From assembly GCF_014651855.1 (NCBI RefSeq), contig NZ_BMXR01000002.1, forward strand, positions 62,001 through 126,000: DNA of 64,000 nucleotides, in the 5' to 3' direction. Positions 9,470-22,327 of this stretch are shown here, in pieces (the stretch's first letter is position 1; each line of letters opens with the position of its first letter). The notes below the pieces were generated by a model. It was not told the DNA's origin. It searched no databases and worked only from the letters and a program-made list of their open reading frames with translations. Position numbers and translations under genes: made by a program. The stretch is from Saccharospirillum salsuginis (GTDB lineage Bacteria > Pseudomonadota > Gammaproteobacteria > Pseudomonadales > Natronospirillaceae).

Positions 9470-9507
9470 CCCCTCTCCCACCGGGAGAGGGGCTGGGGGA
9501 GAGGGGC
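9470..9507. repeat. C/G-tract hairpin repeat downstream of astB
   Basis: CCCTCTCCC ... GGGAGAGGGG folds into a strong hairpin, followed by a second GGGGAGAGGGG block. It sits three bases beyond the astB stop and could slow or end transcription there. No T tract follows on the minus strand, so I call it a repeat, not a terminator. Confidence 0.7.
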
Positions 9508-9510
9508 AAA

Positions 9511-13362
<3,852 letters not shown>

Positions 13363-13376
13363 GGTCGTTCCCTTCC

Positions 13377-14390
13377 TTACAGCGGCGCGTAGGCGATGGC
13401 ATCCCCTTCGGAGACGTTCAACGCCTCCGCGACTTCCAGGGGTATGCGAATGGTTTCCCCGATGCCATCGACCAGGGTGCCGATGGTGCAACGGAAATCG
13501 TTCAGCGAGCGGTTGCTGATCAGATATTTCATGCCGCCCACCACGTCGCTCGGGCGCGCCTTTTTGTGGCGCACATGCTTGAGCGTGAACAGGTTCAACA
13601 GGTCGCCGGACAATACCGGACCGCCATCGAACGGGTCGATGAACTGGGTCTTGTCGAAGCCTTCGCGGTAGAACAATTGGCAGGCGCGGTTGGCGGCTTC
13701 ATGATTCTGGGCGATGTTGCCCCGGGCTTCCTCGGGCAACAACGGCACGTAGATCGGGTGCTGCGGAATCAGTTCGGACATGAAGGTCTTGCTCTTCACG
13801 CTGCAGTAATAGTCCGCCGTGTTGAAGTCGATGCCGAAGAAGTGACGGCCGACGGCATCCCAGAACGGGCACTCGCCCTTGTCGTTGAATATGCCCTGCA
13901 CTTCGATAATAACCTGACGCTGGAAACGCTCCGGCAGGCAGGCCATGAACAACAGGCGCGCGCGCGACAGCAGATCGAACGCTTCGGTTTGCTTGACCCG
14001 GGGTTCGATAGCGAACGAACGCAGCAGGGTTTTGCCGGTCAATTCATGTGATAAAAACAGGATCGGCACCTTGGAGCTGACGTTCAGATGGTGTGAGGCG
14101 TGCACCACTTCATCGATCCGGTAGTTGAAAAACGGATAACCACCCCCGGCTTCGGTGTCGACGCCGGCCGTACCCAGCAATTCCTGTTGCTCGGTGTCCT
14201 CCAAAACGAACAGGAAGGACGCTGGTCCGTCCTGGTCGATGCCGGTATTGAAGGCATCGTCCGACTGGCCGATTTTCTCCGACAGCTTGTCCCGGGCCGA
14301 CGGCAGAGTGGTCACGCGGGCATCGGTGGCGTCCAGCAATCGTTCGATGCTGGTCAGATCCACGAAATTACTCGGGCGAACAACGAGCAT
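13377..14390 (-). CDS. aruF: Arginine N-succinyltransferase, alpha-type subunit
   Basis: The partner of aruG, an AstA-family acyltransferase of 337 residues. In Pseudomonas the AruF-AruG heteromer acylates both arginine and ornithine. The protein starts MLVVRPSNFVDLTSIERL, carries RVTTLP in place of the GVTTLP of aruG, and keeps GECPFWDAVGRHFFGIDF. Gene duplication within the operon is evident from the shared landmarks at matching positions (near residues 23-28, about 175-190 and the FDGGP motif near 250). It lies 80 bp downstream of astC, the only sizeable gap inside the operon. Confidence 0.93.
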   Translation of the reverse strand: MLVVRPSNFVDLTSIERLLDATDARVTTLPSARDKLSEKIGQSDDAFNTGIDQDGPASFLFVLEDTEQQELLGTAGVDTEAGGGYPFFNYRIDEVVHASHHLNVSSKVPILFLSHELTGKTLLRSFAIEPRVKQTEAFDLLSRARLLFMACLPERFQRQVIIEVQGIFNDKGECPFWDAVGRHFFGIDFNTADYYCSVKSKTFMSELIPQHPIYVPLLPEEARGNIAQNHEAANRACQLFYREGFDKTQFIDPFDGGPVLSGDLLNLFTLKHVRHKKARPSDVVGGMKYLISNRSLNDFRCTIGTLVDGIGETIRIPLEVAEALNVSEGDAIAYAPL

Positions 14391-14470
14391 GTTGATTCCT
14401 CTCGAACAAGGGCCGCGGAGCGGCCCAGCTGATTTCCCTCAAGGGATCGCGAGACGAAGGGTGAGCGGCC

Positions 14471-15676
14471 TTAGCCGACCACCTTCTCGATGGCTTTTTC
14501 CAGGCGTGCCAGACCTTCATCGATGTCGGCATCCGGAATGATCAGAGACGGGGCGAAACGCAACACGTTCGGTCCGGCGACCAGCAGCATGGCCCCTTCG
14601 TCCAGTGCCGCGCCCAGGAATTCCTTGGCTTTGCCCTGCCATTCGTCGACCAGTTCGGCACCGATCAGCAGGCCCATGCCCCGCACTTCCTTGAACAGGT
14701 GGAAGCGCTCGTTGATCTTGGCCAGACCGTCACGGATGCGCTGGCCCTTGGCTTCAACGCCGTCCAGCACACCGGGAGCGGTCAGGGTTTCGATCACCGC
14801 CAGGGATACGGAACAGGCCAGCGGGTTGCCGCCGTAGGTGGACCCGTGAGTGCCGACGCCCAGGCTCTTGGCACACTCGTCGGTGGTCAGCATGGCGCCG
14901 ATCGGGAAGCCGCCGCCCAGGGCTTTGGCCGTGGTCAGTACGTCCGGTGTGACGCCATACTTCTGGTAGGCGTACAGCTCGCCGGTGCGACCGACGCCGG
15001 ATTGAACTTCGTCAAAAATCAGCAGGGCATCGTGCTTGTCACAGAGCGCGCGCAGGCCTTCCAGGTATTCTTTCTTGCCCGGCGTCACGCCACCTTCACC
15101 CTGAATCGGCTCGACGATAACGGCCGCCGTCTTGTCGGAAATCTGGGCTTCCATCGCCGCCAGGTCGTTGTAGGGCACGTGGCTGATGCCGCCCGGGGTC
15201 GGCTCGAAGCCTTCCTTGTATTTGGCCTGGCCGCCGACGGAGACGGTGAACAATGTCCGGCCGTGGAAGGAGCTCAGCGTGGAGATGATTTCATGCTTGT
15301 CGTCGCCGTGCTTCAGCCAGGCATGACGGCGGGCCAGCTTCAGCGCCGCTTCGTTGGCTTCGGCACCGCTGTTGCAGAAATAGACCTTGTCGGCGAAAGT
15401 CAGATCGGTCAGCTTCTTCGCCAGGGCGATGGCCGGCTCGTTGGTCATGACATTGGACAGGTGCCACAGCTTGTTGCCCTGGCTGGTGAGCGCCTCGACC
15501 AGGGCGGGGTGGGCGTGACCCAGGGCGCTTACCGCGATGCCGCCGGCAAAGTCGATGTATTCACGGCCGTCCTGATCCCAGATGTGCGAGCCTTCGCCGC
15601 GTACCGGGATGATTTTGCCCGGGGCATAGTTGGGGACCATGACGTCATCAAACTGTTCTCTTGTAATATCGCTCAT
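14471..15676 (-). CDS. astC: Succinylornithine/acetylornithine aminotransferase AstC
   Basis: A class III PLP aminotransferase that converts succinylornithine to succinylglutamate semialdehyde. Enzymes of this group often also work as acetylornithine transaminase (ArgD) in biosynthesis. The 401-residue protein has [15 protein letters not shown] (102-116), [12 protein letters not shown] (221-232) and the PLP lysine K251 in [13 protein letters not shown]. An in-frame ATG 41 codons upstream exists, but homologues begin [20 protein letters not shown] and GGAAG precedes this ATG. It is the first gene of the AST operon; its promoter must lie in the roughly 200 bp before the repeat block starting at 15877. 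Confidence 0.95.
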   Translation of the reverse strand: MSDITREQFDDVMVPNYAPGKIIPVRGEGSHIWDQDGREYIDFAGGIAVSALGHAHPALVEALTSQGNKLWHLSNVMTNEPAIALAKKLTDLTFADKVYFCNSGAEANEAALKLARRHAWLKHGDDKHEIISTLSSFHGRTLFTVSVGGQAKYKEGFEPTPGGISHVPYNDLAAMEAQISDKTAAVIVEPIQGEGGVTPGKKEYLEGLRALCDKHDALLIFDEVQSGVGRTGELYAYQKYGVTPDVLTTAKALGGGFPIGAMLTTDECAKSLGVGTHGSTYGGNPLACSVSLAVIETLTAPGVLDGVEAKGQRIRDGLAKINERFHLFKEVRGMGLLIGAELVDEWQGKAKEFLGAALDEGAMLLVAGPNVLRFAPSLIIPDADIDEGLARLEKAIEKVVG

Positions 15677-15876
15677 CTCGACTTCCATCGGTTCGGGTTG
15701 GGGCGCGGTACAAGCCGCAGCACGGGGCCCAACGAGTGTGTCTGGTGGCGAACCCCGGTCGACAAACCAAACGGAACCGGGGGTCGGTGATGGGATCATT
15801 CTAGAGAAATGCGCGCCGGACCTTTAACAAGGGTGCGACACGGGGTTATAGAGTCAGAACCCCAAGAGGGGCACTT

Positions 15877-16133
15877 GTAGGGTGGGCACTGCCCACCGAG
15901 AAAGCATACTGCACCACAGACATTCAACACAGCCTCCTTTTAATGTAGGTTGGATTAGCCAAAGGCGTAATCCAACAAAAATCGCCACAGGGATGGCCAA
16001 GAGGCACGTTTGGTGTTGGATTACGCTGCGCTACCGGAACGCCGGCCGATCCAACCTACAAGCGCTTGGTACGGAAGCCGTGTATAACTTTCGTGGTGCA
16101 CGATACGTCCATGGTGGGCGGTGCCCACCCTAC
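15877..16133. repeat. Nested mirror-image REP composite upstream of astC
   Basis: Four hairpins form a nested inverted array: type B (15877-15897, GTAGGGTGGGCACTGCCCAC), type C (15945-15975, starting GTAGGTTGGATTAG), reverse type C (16015-16059) and reverse type B (16113-16133). The whole 453 bp interval between astC and the sirtuin gene (15677-16129) contains no gene that I can support. The last three bases of the right-hand CCCTAC supply the sirtuin stop codon. Confidence 0.9.
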
Positions 16134-16813
16134 ACATGCCCCAGCCACTGTTTCGCCAGCGCTGGCAAAGCCTCGTCCGCGGGCGTCTGAATGAAACGAA
16201 ACCCCTCGGGCAGGTCGAGCGGTTCGGCGTTCACCACGACTTTCTCGGCTTGATCTGCCGCATACAGCATCATTGAGGCTGCCGGCTGCACCGTCAGCGA
16301 CGTTCCGACAACAATCAACCGGTCCGCCGAGGCCACAGCGTCCAGCGCTTCGTCGTAATGGTGAATAGTCTCCCCGAACCAGACCACATTCGGCCGCCAA
16401 TAACCGCCGCCCGGCGTTTGTTCATCCGGATCCACGGCCGCACCGTGCAGATCTTTCCGTTGATTCGGATCGGCCGTATCGCGCACCCGGTCCAGCTCAC
16501 CGTGCAGATGCAATACCCGGCTCGACCCGGCCCGCTCATGCAAACTGTCGACGTTCTGGGTCACGATGGTGGTCTCGAAACCCTCCTCGAGCCGGGCAAT
16601 GGCACGGTGCGCCGCCGTCGGCTCGGCCTGCCAGGCCTTGGCGCGGCGCTCGTTGTAAAACTCGGTGACCAGGTGCCGATCACGCTGCCAGGCCTCGGGC
16701 GTCGCCAGTGTCATCGGGTCGTGGTTGCGCCACAGGCCGTCCGGTCCGCGAAACGTCGACAGCCCGGCCGAGGCACTGAGGCCGCTGCCGGAAATGATGC
16801 AGAGTTTGGGCAT
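16130..16813 (-). CDS. Sirtuin-type NAD-dependent protein deacylase without zinc cysteines
   Basis: A Sir2-fold enzyme that removes acyl groups from protein lysines using NAD. The 227 residues show GSGLSASAGLSTFRG (9-23) for NAD binding, TQNVDSLHERAG (85-96) and catalytic H104 in LHLHGEL. Y53 and R56 match the Y-x-x-R motif of class III (SIRT5/CobB-like) desuccinylases. The four zinc-binding Cys usually found after the catalytic His are absent; the only Cys is C5. The start at 16813 has GGAG nine bases upstream; an in-frame ATG at 16837 is less likely. The TAG stop lies inside a REP-like hairpin. It sits next to the succinyl-CoA-using AST operon. Confidence 0.9.
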   Translation of the reverse strand: MPKLCIISGSGLSASAGLSTFRGPDGLWRNHDPMTLATPEAWQRDRHLVTEFYNERRAKAWQAEPTAAHRAIARLEEGFETTIVTQNVDSLHERAGSSRVLHLHGELDRVRDTADPNQRKDLHGAAVDPDEQTPGGGYWRPNVVWFGETIHHYDEALDAVASADRLIVVGTSLTVQPAASMMLYAADQAEKVVVNAEPLDLPEGFRFIQTPADEALPALAKQWLGHV

Positions 16814-16866
16814 CGGGAAAATCTCCCAAAGGTGCAAGGTATTGTTACTGGTGATCCATGGAACGG

Positions 16867-17376
16867 TTACGGTAGCCGTTCAAAGTAGTCCCGCTTAAGT
16901 GATGCCACAAATCGGACTTTACGGAATCCAAGTTTAACGAGTAGCCGCTGAGAGGGACGATTGTCCTGCTTGGCAAATGCACAAATTTTGTCCAACCCCA
17001 GTGTTTCGAATCCCCAAACCGTTGCGGCCTTAGCCATCTCGTAGGCATAGCCCTTGCCGGTAAATGACGGCGCCAAAAAGTAAACCAGTTCCGGTCCCCA
17101 ACCCGGTTCATCCTCGTCCATGATCAAGCCTCCCCAACCCAGTGTCTCCGATGTTTGCCGGTGAACCAGCGTCCAGGCACCGAAGCCATGCCGCCGCCAG
17201 TGTTGTTCCAGCGAGCGAAAGTAACGTTGGCTTGCGGCAAAATCGGCTGTCGAGGCTGTGAAACGCATGTGATCCTGGTCGGACAAGACATCATGAAGGG
17301 ATCTTGCATCCGAGGCTTTTGCAGGTTCGAGTATCAGTCGTTCGGTTTCGATTCTGAACTCCATCGCTGAGGCCAT
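16867..17376 (-). CDS. RimJ/RimL-type GNAT acetyltransferase
   Basis: A 169-residue N-acetyltransferase of the GNAT fold, similar to RimJ/RimL enzymes. It opens with FRIETERLILEPAKASDARS, the usual first strand, and contains WGGLIMDEDEPGWGPELVYF and FLAPSFTGKGYAYEMAKAA, where the acetyl-CoA pyrophosphate loop lies. LGLDKICAFAKQDNRPSQRL is the conserved fourth motif. The substrate is unknown. The ATG abuts the stop of the next GNAT gene; an alternative ATG four codons later is equally possible. Confidence 0.88.
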   Translation of the reverse strand: MASAMEFRIETERLILEPAKASDARSLHDVLSDQDHMRFTASTADFAASQRYFRSLEQHWRRHGFGAWTLVHRQTSETLGWGGLIMDEDEPGWGPELVYFLAPSFTGKGYAYEMAKAATVWGFETLGLDKICAFAKQDNRPSQRLLVKLGFRKVRFVASLKRDYFERLP

Positions 17377-17847
17377 TCAGTCGTCTAGTTCAAGCGACAT
17401 TGTTCGCGACTGGGTCGTGTATCCCAATTTGGCGTAAAACGCCTGGGCGCTGTCATTGAATTCCATGACCTGAAGCTTGATTTCCCGAGCACCATTCTGT
17501 CTGGCCCAACTGGCGACCGCGTCCAGTAAAGCCTTGCCAACCCCGGTTGAGCGATTCGCTTCGTCGACCACGATGGTTTTAACCCAGCATATAGGTACGG
17601 TTGTCAGAAAAGGGATGTCGGTATTGCGATGGATGTTCGCGGTCACGAAGCCGATCAAACGGTCATCCTGTTCGGCCACCCAGATGTGGATGTCCGGATC
17701 TTTGAGATTCTTGACCAGATATTCCCGATCCTTTTGACCGGGCGGCACAAAGACCTGTGGGGCCTTGTCATGATGATACCAGGCGATTTGGGTATTCAAT
17801 CGTTCCAGTTCGTTCAGGTCCCTGTCGTTCGCGAGGCGGATGTTCAC
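17377..17847 (-). CDS. GNAT family N-acetyltransferase
   Basis: A small acetyltransferase of 156 residues. RLANDRDLNELERLNTQIAW opens the domain and the acetyl-CoA loop is near ANRSTGVGKALLDAVASWA. The following AREIKLQVMEFNDSAQAFYA is a classic GNAT motif B. I chose the GTG at 17847 because GGAG lies eight bases upstream and homologues begin here; an ATG at 17916 is in frame. The target amine is unknown. It is directly followed by a second, unrelated-looking GNAT gene, and the two probably form one transcript. Confidence 0.85.
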   Translation of the reverse strand: MNIRLANDRDLNELERLNTQIAWYHHDKAPQVFVPPGQKDREYLVKNLKDPDIHIWVAEQDDRLIGFVTANIHRNTDIPFLTTVPICWVKTIVVDEANRSTGVGKALLDAVASWARQNGAREIKLQVMEFNDSAQAFYAKLGYTTQSRTMSLELDD

Positions 17848-18004
17848 TCCTTGTCTCCAGGCTGTTTGTGATGGATTTGAAACCTCGTATTTATCAGACG
17901 CTTTAAACGTGATCAAACATTTCCCCGTTTTTCTGTATTCACCGGATGTAAACGGGGGCGGGCATCACAAAAGCTACGCAAGCCAGGATTCCCACCCGTG
18001 TATT

Positions 18005-19426
18005 TCAAGAACCCGGTTGTGTGAATTCAGCGCTCACATCAAGCAAGCGATTGATCCACACTTTACTGTCACTGGATGTCCAGTGGTCATCCAAACGAAA
18101 ATCTTTGCCTTCACCCGATCCCAATATCATCAGTTGGTTCATAACATCCGCCTGGCTCAGTTCACCTCGATGCATGCGGACGACAAAGTCATCGATGGCG
18201 GCGCGGGCCCTTGCCAACTCGCTGTCGCTTAAACCGGAAGGTTCGATCAGGCCGACCTGGGCGGCGTGGAGCAGTTTTAGCGTGAATGAGGGCGAGCCCG
18301 CGATGAAATTCACCATGTTCCAATGCATCGAACCGGGCAGGGATTGCAGGTAGTGCCAGGTATCGGTGTCGCGTTGATGCAGGATGTCGTCGGACTTTGG
18401 CCAGGTTGCTTCCAGCAAGGGGCGGACTACGAGTTCTCCGTTGGAGCTGTTGGTCAGGATCACCAGACCGTCGCCGGATTCGGGGTCGATAAACACCTGG
18501 GTCCGCACGCCGGACTCACGGCCGTCGTGTTCCAGTACCGTGCGGTCGTCCAAAAGGAGCAGGCGCCAGCCCAGTCCGAAAAATTCCCAGGGGTCGTCGT
18601 GTTGCGATTGCAGGCTCGTCATTTCCCGGAACCCGGCATCGCTCAGTCCCGCGCCGCCGGCAACCCAGGCCGCAAAGTCGGCGTAGTCACCGATGGTCGT
18701 GAACGTGTTGGCGGCCGCATTGGTGCTGCGGTGCTCGAGGTAACCCACATCGAGTGGTGAGGCGGATTCGTCGTAGCCGGTGGCGATGCGTGGTTCGAGA
18801 CGGCGATGCCAGCCGTAGTGGGTGTGGTTCAGGTTCAACGGCCCGGTCACGTACTGGCTCATCAGGGCGTCCATGGATTGACCGGTCCGCCGCTCCAGTG
18901 CGCGGCGCAGGTATTCAAACCCTTCGCCCGAATACTCGTGGCGGGTTCCGGGGTCGAACATGAAGAAGAGCGGGTTATTGCCGCGCCAGTTGGGCAGGCC
19001 GGTCTGGTGGCTCAGCGACAAACGGGCCGTCAATTGACGGTGTCTCGGGTCGTCCTGGATATCCGGGTCCACCCAGCCGTTGGCCAGGGGTTCGTCGAGG
19101 GTGGTGCGACCGTCCTGAATCAGATGCATCACCATGACAGCGAACATCGGTTTGGTCAGGGATGCGACATTGAACAGCGTCTGCCGGGTAACGGGGCGGT
19201 TGGCATCGGCCCGGCCGAAGGTACCGATCCAGACGACGTTTCCGGCTGCGATTCGCGCCAGTGCCAGGCCGGGCACGTCGTACAGATTCATGGTGTCAGT
19301 CACTACCCGCCGGATGGGGTCGGGCGGGGTGCCGGGTTGTGTTGCGTGGGTCGTGCCGGCCAGCGCCGACAGTATGGCGAGCGTTAACGTCAGGGCGCGG
19401 GCGGGCCTGGACGGGAATCTGTCCAT
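18005..19426 (-). CDS. Exported beta-lactamase-family serine hydrolase
   Basis: A 473-residue exported protein of the class C beta-lactamase / D-Ala-D-Ala carboxypeptidase fold (Pfam Beta-lactamase). A signal peptide covers roughly 1-29 with a THA|T-like cut. The catalytic SxxK motif is S89-L-T-K92. The second motif is Y165-S-G where the family usually has Y-x-N, and a His-x-Gly-like HDG appears in VLEHDGRESG. About 100 residues follow the hydrolase domain. Such proteins include esterases and peptidases, so I do not claim a lactam target. It ends near the GNAT genes and begins 51 bp downstream of a small membrane protein gene on the same strand. Confidence 0.88.
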   Translation of the reverse strand: MDRFPSRPARALTLTLAILSALAGTTHATQPGTPPDPIRRVVTDTMNLYDVPGLALARIAAGNVVWIGTFGRADANRPVTRQTLFNVASLTKPMFAVMVMHLIQDGRTTLDEPLANGWVDPDIQDDPRHRQLTARLSLSHQTGLPNWRGNNPLFFMFDPGTRHEYSGEGFEYLRRALERRTGQSMDALMSQYVTGPLNLNHTHYGWHRRLEPRIATGYDESASPLDVGYLEHRSTNAAANTFTTIGDYADFAAWVAGGAGLSDAGFREMTSLQSQHDDPWEFFGLGWRLLLLDDRTVLEHDGRESGVRTQVFIDPESGDGLVILTNSSNGELVVRPLLEATWPKSDDILHQRDTDTWHYLQSLPGSMHWNMVNFIAGSPSFTLKLLHAAQVGLIEPSGLSDSELARARAAIDDFVVRMHRGELSQADVMNQLMILGSGEGKDFRLDDHWTSSDSKVWINRLLDVSAEFTQPGS

Positions 19427-19477
19427 TGTGGATCTCCTTTGTATGGGATGGGTGGGTTCGGGAAGGCGTTCGTCAGG

Positions 19478-19807
19478 TCACAGTCGTCGGCCCAGCCACA
19501 TGGACAGTAAAGCGCCGAATCCGGCCATGATGGAAATCACCCCGTATGTGACCGGGTTATTCACACCCAGGCCGATCCATCCAACCAGTACCAGGGCCAG
19601 CCCGACGCTGATGCCCATCACCCCCCAGGTCAGCCGGACCTGTTTCCGCTTGTCGCGACCGGCTTCCAGGATGGACCGGGCCACGTCGGCGTCGCTCTGG
19701 GTATCGGTCACGCGTTTGCGTACGCCGGCGTCGGCCAGAATGCGCACGGCGATCAGCAGGCAAAGGGCCAGCACGATGGGGATGAGAATGGCGATGATGT
19801 CGTACAA
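19478..19807 (-). CDS. Small membrane protein, DUF6249-like
   Basis: A 109-residue membrane protein with an N-terminal helix (IIAILIPIVLALCLLIAVRI), a charged middle (DAGVRKRVTDTQSDADVARS) and two further helices near the C-terminus. It resembles proteins annotated DUF6249 that lie beside ECF sigma factors. The start is the TTG at 19807 with AGGAG seven bases before it; the open frame continues far upstream without a plausible initiation site. It diverges from the sigma factor gene at 19940 and could be part of the same regulatory unit; this is inference from position. Confidence 0.72.
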   Translation of the reverse strand: MYDIIAILIPIVLALCLLIAVRILADAGVRKRVTDTQSDADVARSILEAGRDKRKQVRLTWGVMGISVGLALVLVGWIGLGVNNPVTYGVISIMAGFGALLSMWLGRRL

Positions 19808-19939
19808 AACGAATCTCCTGTGCGGTGACGACGTCTTGATGGGATAGATACCCTCGGCGCCCAACCGGTTGCAGCCAAAGGTCACAAAATGCAGGCCGTG
19901 CGTTGCAACCGATTCGGCAACGGACGTATCTATGAATGC

Positions 19940-20491
19940 ATGACGAATGACCGAACCCTGGTAACCCAGGCGCTCGATGGCAGCGCGGAGGGTTTCAAAC
20001 AGCTTGTGGCGCAGCACCAGGCGTTGGTTTGGCATGTGGTGTATCGCATGGTGCACAACGAGGAGGACGCCCGCGAGCTGAGCCAGGACGTCTTCCTGCG
20101 GGTTTTCCAGCGTCTGGGGCAGTTCCGGTTCGAGAGTTCGTTGGCGACCTGGATTGGTCGCATCGCCTACAGCCGGGCGGTGCGTCATCTGGAGCGCAAG
20201 CGGTTGCCCTTGGTGGCGGATGAAGACGCCGTGTTGGCGGTGCCCGACCCCGGCGCGGACAGCGACCCGCTCGTCGGTACCGACCGGGCCCGGAACCGTG
20301 CACGTGTGCAGGCGGCCTTGTCCCGCTTGGCGCCATTGCCGCGCACCATCGTCTCGCTGTATCACTTGCAGGGGCTGACCACGGCGGAAATCGCCCTGAT
20401 GACGGACTTACCGGCGGGCACGGTTAAGAGCCACCTGTTCAGAGCGCGCCAGTCCCTGAAAACCTGGCTGACCGAAGAGGAAATCACATGA
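19940..20491 (+). CDS. ECF-type RNA polymerase sigma factor
   Basis: A 183-residue sigma-70 family factor of the extracytoplasmic function group. Region 2 spans about residues 15-80, with NEEDARELSQDVFLRVFQRL and SSLATWIGRIAYSRAVRHLE. Region 4 contains LPRTIVSLYHLQGLTTAEIA and a helix-turn-helix around LMTDLPAGTVKSHLFRARQS. The ATG at 19940 was preferred to an in-frame start 17 codons earlier because alignment to the family begins here. It overlaps the next gene by four bases, so sigma factor and membrane protein are co-translated, the common layout for a sigma/anti-sigma pair. Confidence 0.92.
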   Translation: MTNDRTLVTQALDGSAEGFKQLVAQHQALVWHVVYRMVHNEEDARELSQDVFLRVFQRLGQFRFESSLATWIGRIAYSRAVRHLERKRLPLVADEDAVLAVPDPGADSDPLVGTDRARNRARVQAALSRLAPLPRTIVSLYHLQGLTTAEIALMTDLPAGTVKSHLFRARQSLKTWLTEEEIT

Positions 20492-20886
20492 CAACGGACA
20501 CTGACGATTCACCGGAATGGCGCCGGCAGATTCGGGTCGAGCGGTCGACGTCGGAACCATCGGATCCTGTTGATGCCGCTTATTTCCGTCTGTACCGGAT
20601 GCTTGAGGAACCGCTTCCGGTTACCGCACCCAAGGATCTGGCGGACCGGGTCGTTCGCCGCCGCTCCCGGGCGATTCGTTGGAACCGTCTGCAGTGGGCG
20701 GTGCTTGCCGTTTTGTCGGTCGGCGTCGGCGTCTATGGCCTGGCACTGAGCTTGTCTTCGCTGGCGAACACCGCCGGCGCCCCGATGATGGTGATGCCCA
20801 GGATCGAATGGCCTCTGGTGGTATTCGCCTGTCTGGCCATTCTGGCGGGTGTTGGCTGGGTCGGACGGCGACATGGGGACGACTGA
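20488..20886 (+). CDS. Putative membrane-bound anti-sigma partner
   Basis: A 132-residue protein with a soluble N-terminal half of about 65 residues and two predicted membrane helices, LQWAVLAVLSVGVGVYGLAL (about 70-89) and VVFACLAILAGVGWVG near the C-terminus. I do not recognise a family. Its ATGA overlap with the ECF sigma gene and its topology suggest that it holds the sigma factor at the inner membrane. No ZAS-type His-Cys zinc motif is visible, so this role is inferred from position alone. Confidence 0.75.
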   Translation: MTTDTDDSPEWRRQIRVERSTSEPSDPVDAAYFRLYRMLEEPLPVTAPKDLADRVVRRRSRAIRWNRLQWAVLAVLSVGVGVYGLALSLSSLANTAGAPMMVMPRIEWPLVVFACLAILAGVGWVGRRHGDD

Positions 20887-20984
20887 TCCGGCCGTGCGTG
20901 GATTCACCGTCGGGATATCGGACGCCCTCTGTTATACTGCCGCCCCAATGAATGAACCCGACCTCTCCACAGGTGACCGCTTAA

Positions 20985-22310
20985 GTGTTTGACGAACTCG
21001 ATCTGGTACCCCCGCTCTCCCGCGCCATGACCAAGCATGGAATTATCGAACCCACTGATGTCCAGGAGGCGGTCATTCCGCGTTTGCTGGACGGCAAGGA
21101 TCTGCTGGTCAGCGCGCAGACCGGCAGCGGCAAGACGGTGGCCTTCATCCTGCCCATGGTCTCCCGGTTCAACCGGGCTCCGCCGCGCCATGTCGGCATT
21201 CGCGCTCTGGTCCTGGTGCCGACCCGGGAGCTGGCGCGCCAGATCCATCAGGTGTGCCGGCAACTGGGAGCGGACATCGACGTTACCGGCTACAGCCTCA
21301 CCGGCGGCGCCTCCTTCAAGGAGCAAAACGCCGCCCTGCGCAAGGTACCGGACATCCTGATCGCGACGCCGGGCCGATTGAAAGAACACCTCAAGCTGGG
21401 GTCGGTCGATCTGGCGGACATCGAATATCTGGTTCTTGACGAAGCCGACCGTATGCTCGACATGGGGTTTCGCGATGACGTGCTGGAAATCACCAGTCAG
21501 TGTCCGGCCGAGCGTCAAACCATGCTGTTCTCGGCGACTCTGGATCATCGCGGTGTTATGGGCATGGCCCGCCAACTGCTGTCGGATCCGGAAACCATCG
21601 CCCTGCACGAGCAGCGTACCGTGCCCGCCAACATCAAGCAGGAATTCATGCTGGCGCACGACGATACCTTCAAGGAAAAACAGGTCCAGGCGCTGGTCCA
21701 GCAGGACACCGCCAGTCAGGTCATCATCTTCACCAATACCATTGTCAAAGCCGAACAGTTACAGGCGAAACTGCGCAGCGGCACCCGGCGCGCCGGTTTG
21801 CTGCACGGCAACCTGACACAGGAAGAGCGCAACGAAGTGGTCAGCGGCATGCGCAGCGGTAAATACAAGGTATTAGTGACCACGGACGTGGCCGCACGCG
21901 GGCTGGACTTGCCGAATGTCGGCCTGGTGATCAACTTCGACCTGGCCCGCAAGGGCGACGAATACCTGCATCGCGTCGGTCGTACCGGCCGGGCCGGACA
22001 ACCGGGTCGGGCGGTCAGCCTGGTGGCACCGAACGAATGGAACCTGATGGCCAGCATTCAGCGCTATTTGGGTACAACCTTCGAGCGGGCCGAATTACCG
22101 GGGTTGAAGAGCCGCTATCAGGGGCCGGACAAGGTGCGCGCTTCGGGTAAGGCGTACGGCAAGAAAAAACCGGGCAAGCAGGACAAGGCCAAGCAAAAAG
22201 CCAAGGCGAAAACCGCCAAGAAGAGAAGGCCGGCCCGGCCGAAGCGCACCGAGGCCGAACGCGATGGTTTCACGCCGCTCAAGCGCAAGAAATCGGGCAG
22301 CGACGACTGA
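20985..22310 (+). CDS. DEAD-box ATP-dependent RNA helicase
   Basis: A 441-residue RNA helicase. All core motifs are present: Q motif near TDVQEAVIP, motif I AQTGSGKT, Ia PTRELARQ, Ib TPGR, II DEAD in LDEADRMLDMGF, III SAT, IV IIFTNT, V TDVAARGLD and VI HRVGRTGRAG. A tail of about 70 residues rich in Lys and Arg follows and probably binds RNA. It resembles SrmB and RhlE helicases used in ribosome assembly and RNA turnover, but I cannot assign it to one. Translation starts at a GTG with AGGTGA upstream. It appears monocistronic. Confidence 0.95.
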   Translation: MFDELDLVPPLSRAMTKHGIIEPTDVQEAVIPRLLDGKDLLVSAQTGSGKTVAFILPMVSRFNRAPPRHVGIRALVLVPTRELARQIHQVCRQLGADIDVTGYSLTGGASFKEQNAALRKVPDILIATPGRLKEHLKLGSVDLADIEYLVLDEADRMLDMGFRDDVLEITSQCPAERQTMLFSATLDHRGVMGMARQLLSDPETIALHEQRTVPANIKQEFMLAHDDTFKEKQVQALVQQDTASQVIIFTNTIVKAEQLQAKLRSGTRRAGLLHGNLTQEERNEVVSGMRSGKYKVLVTTDVAARGLDLPNVGLVINFDLARKGDEYLHRVGRTGRAGQPGRAVSLVAPNEWNLMASIQRYLGTTFERAELPGLKSRYQGPDKVRASGKAYGKKKPGKQDKAKQKAKAKTAKKRRPARPKRTEAERDGFTPLKRKKSGSDD

Positions 22311-22327
22311 GTCAGGGCATCTCAGGT

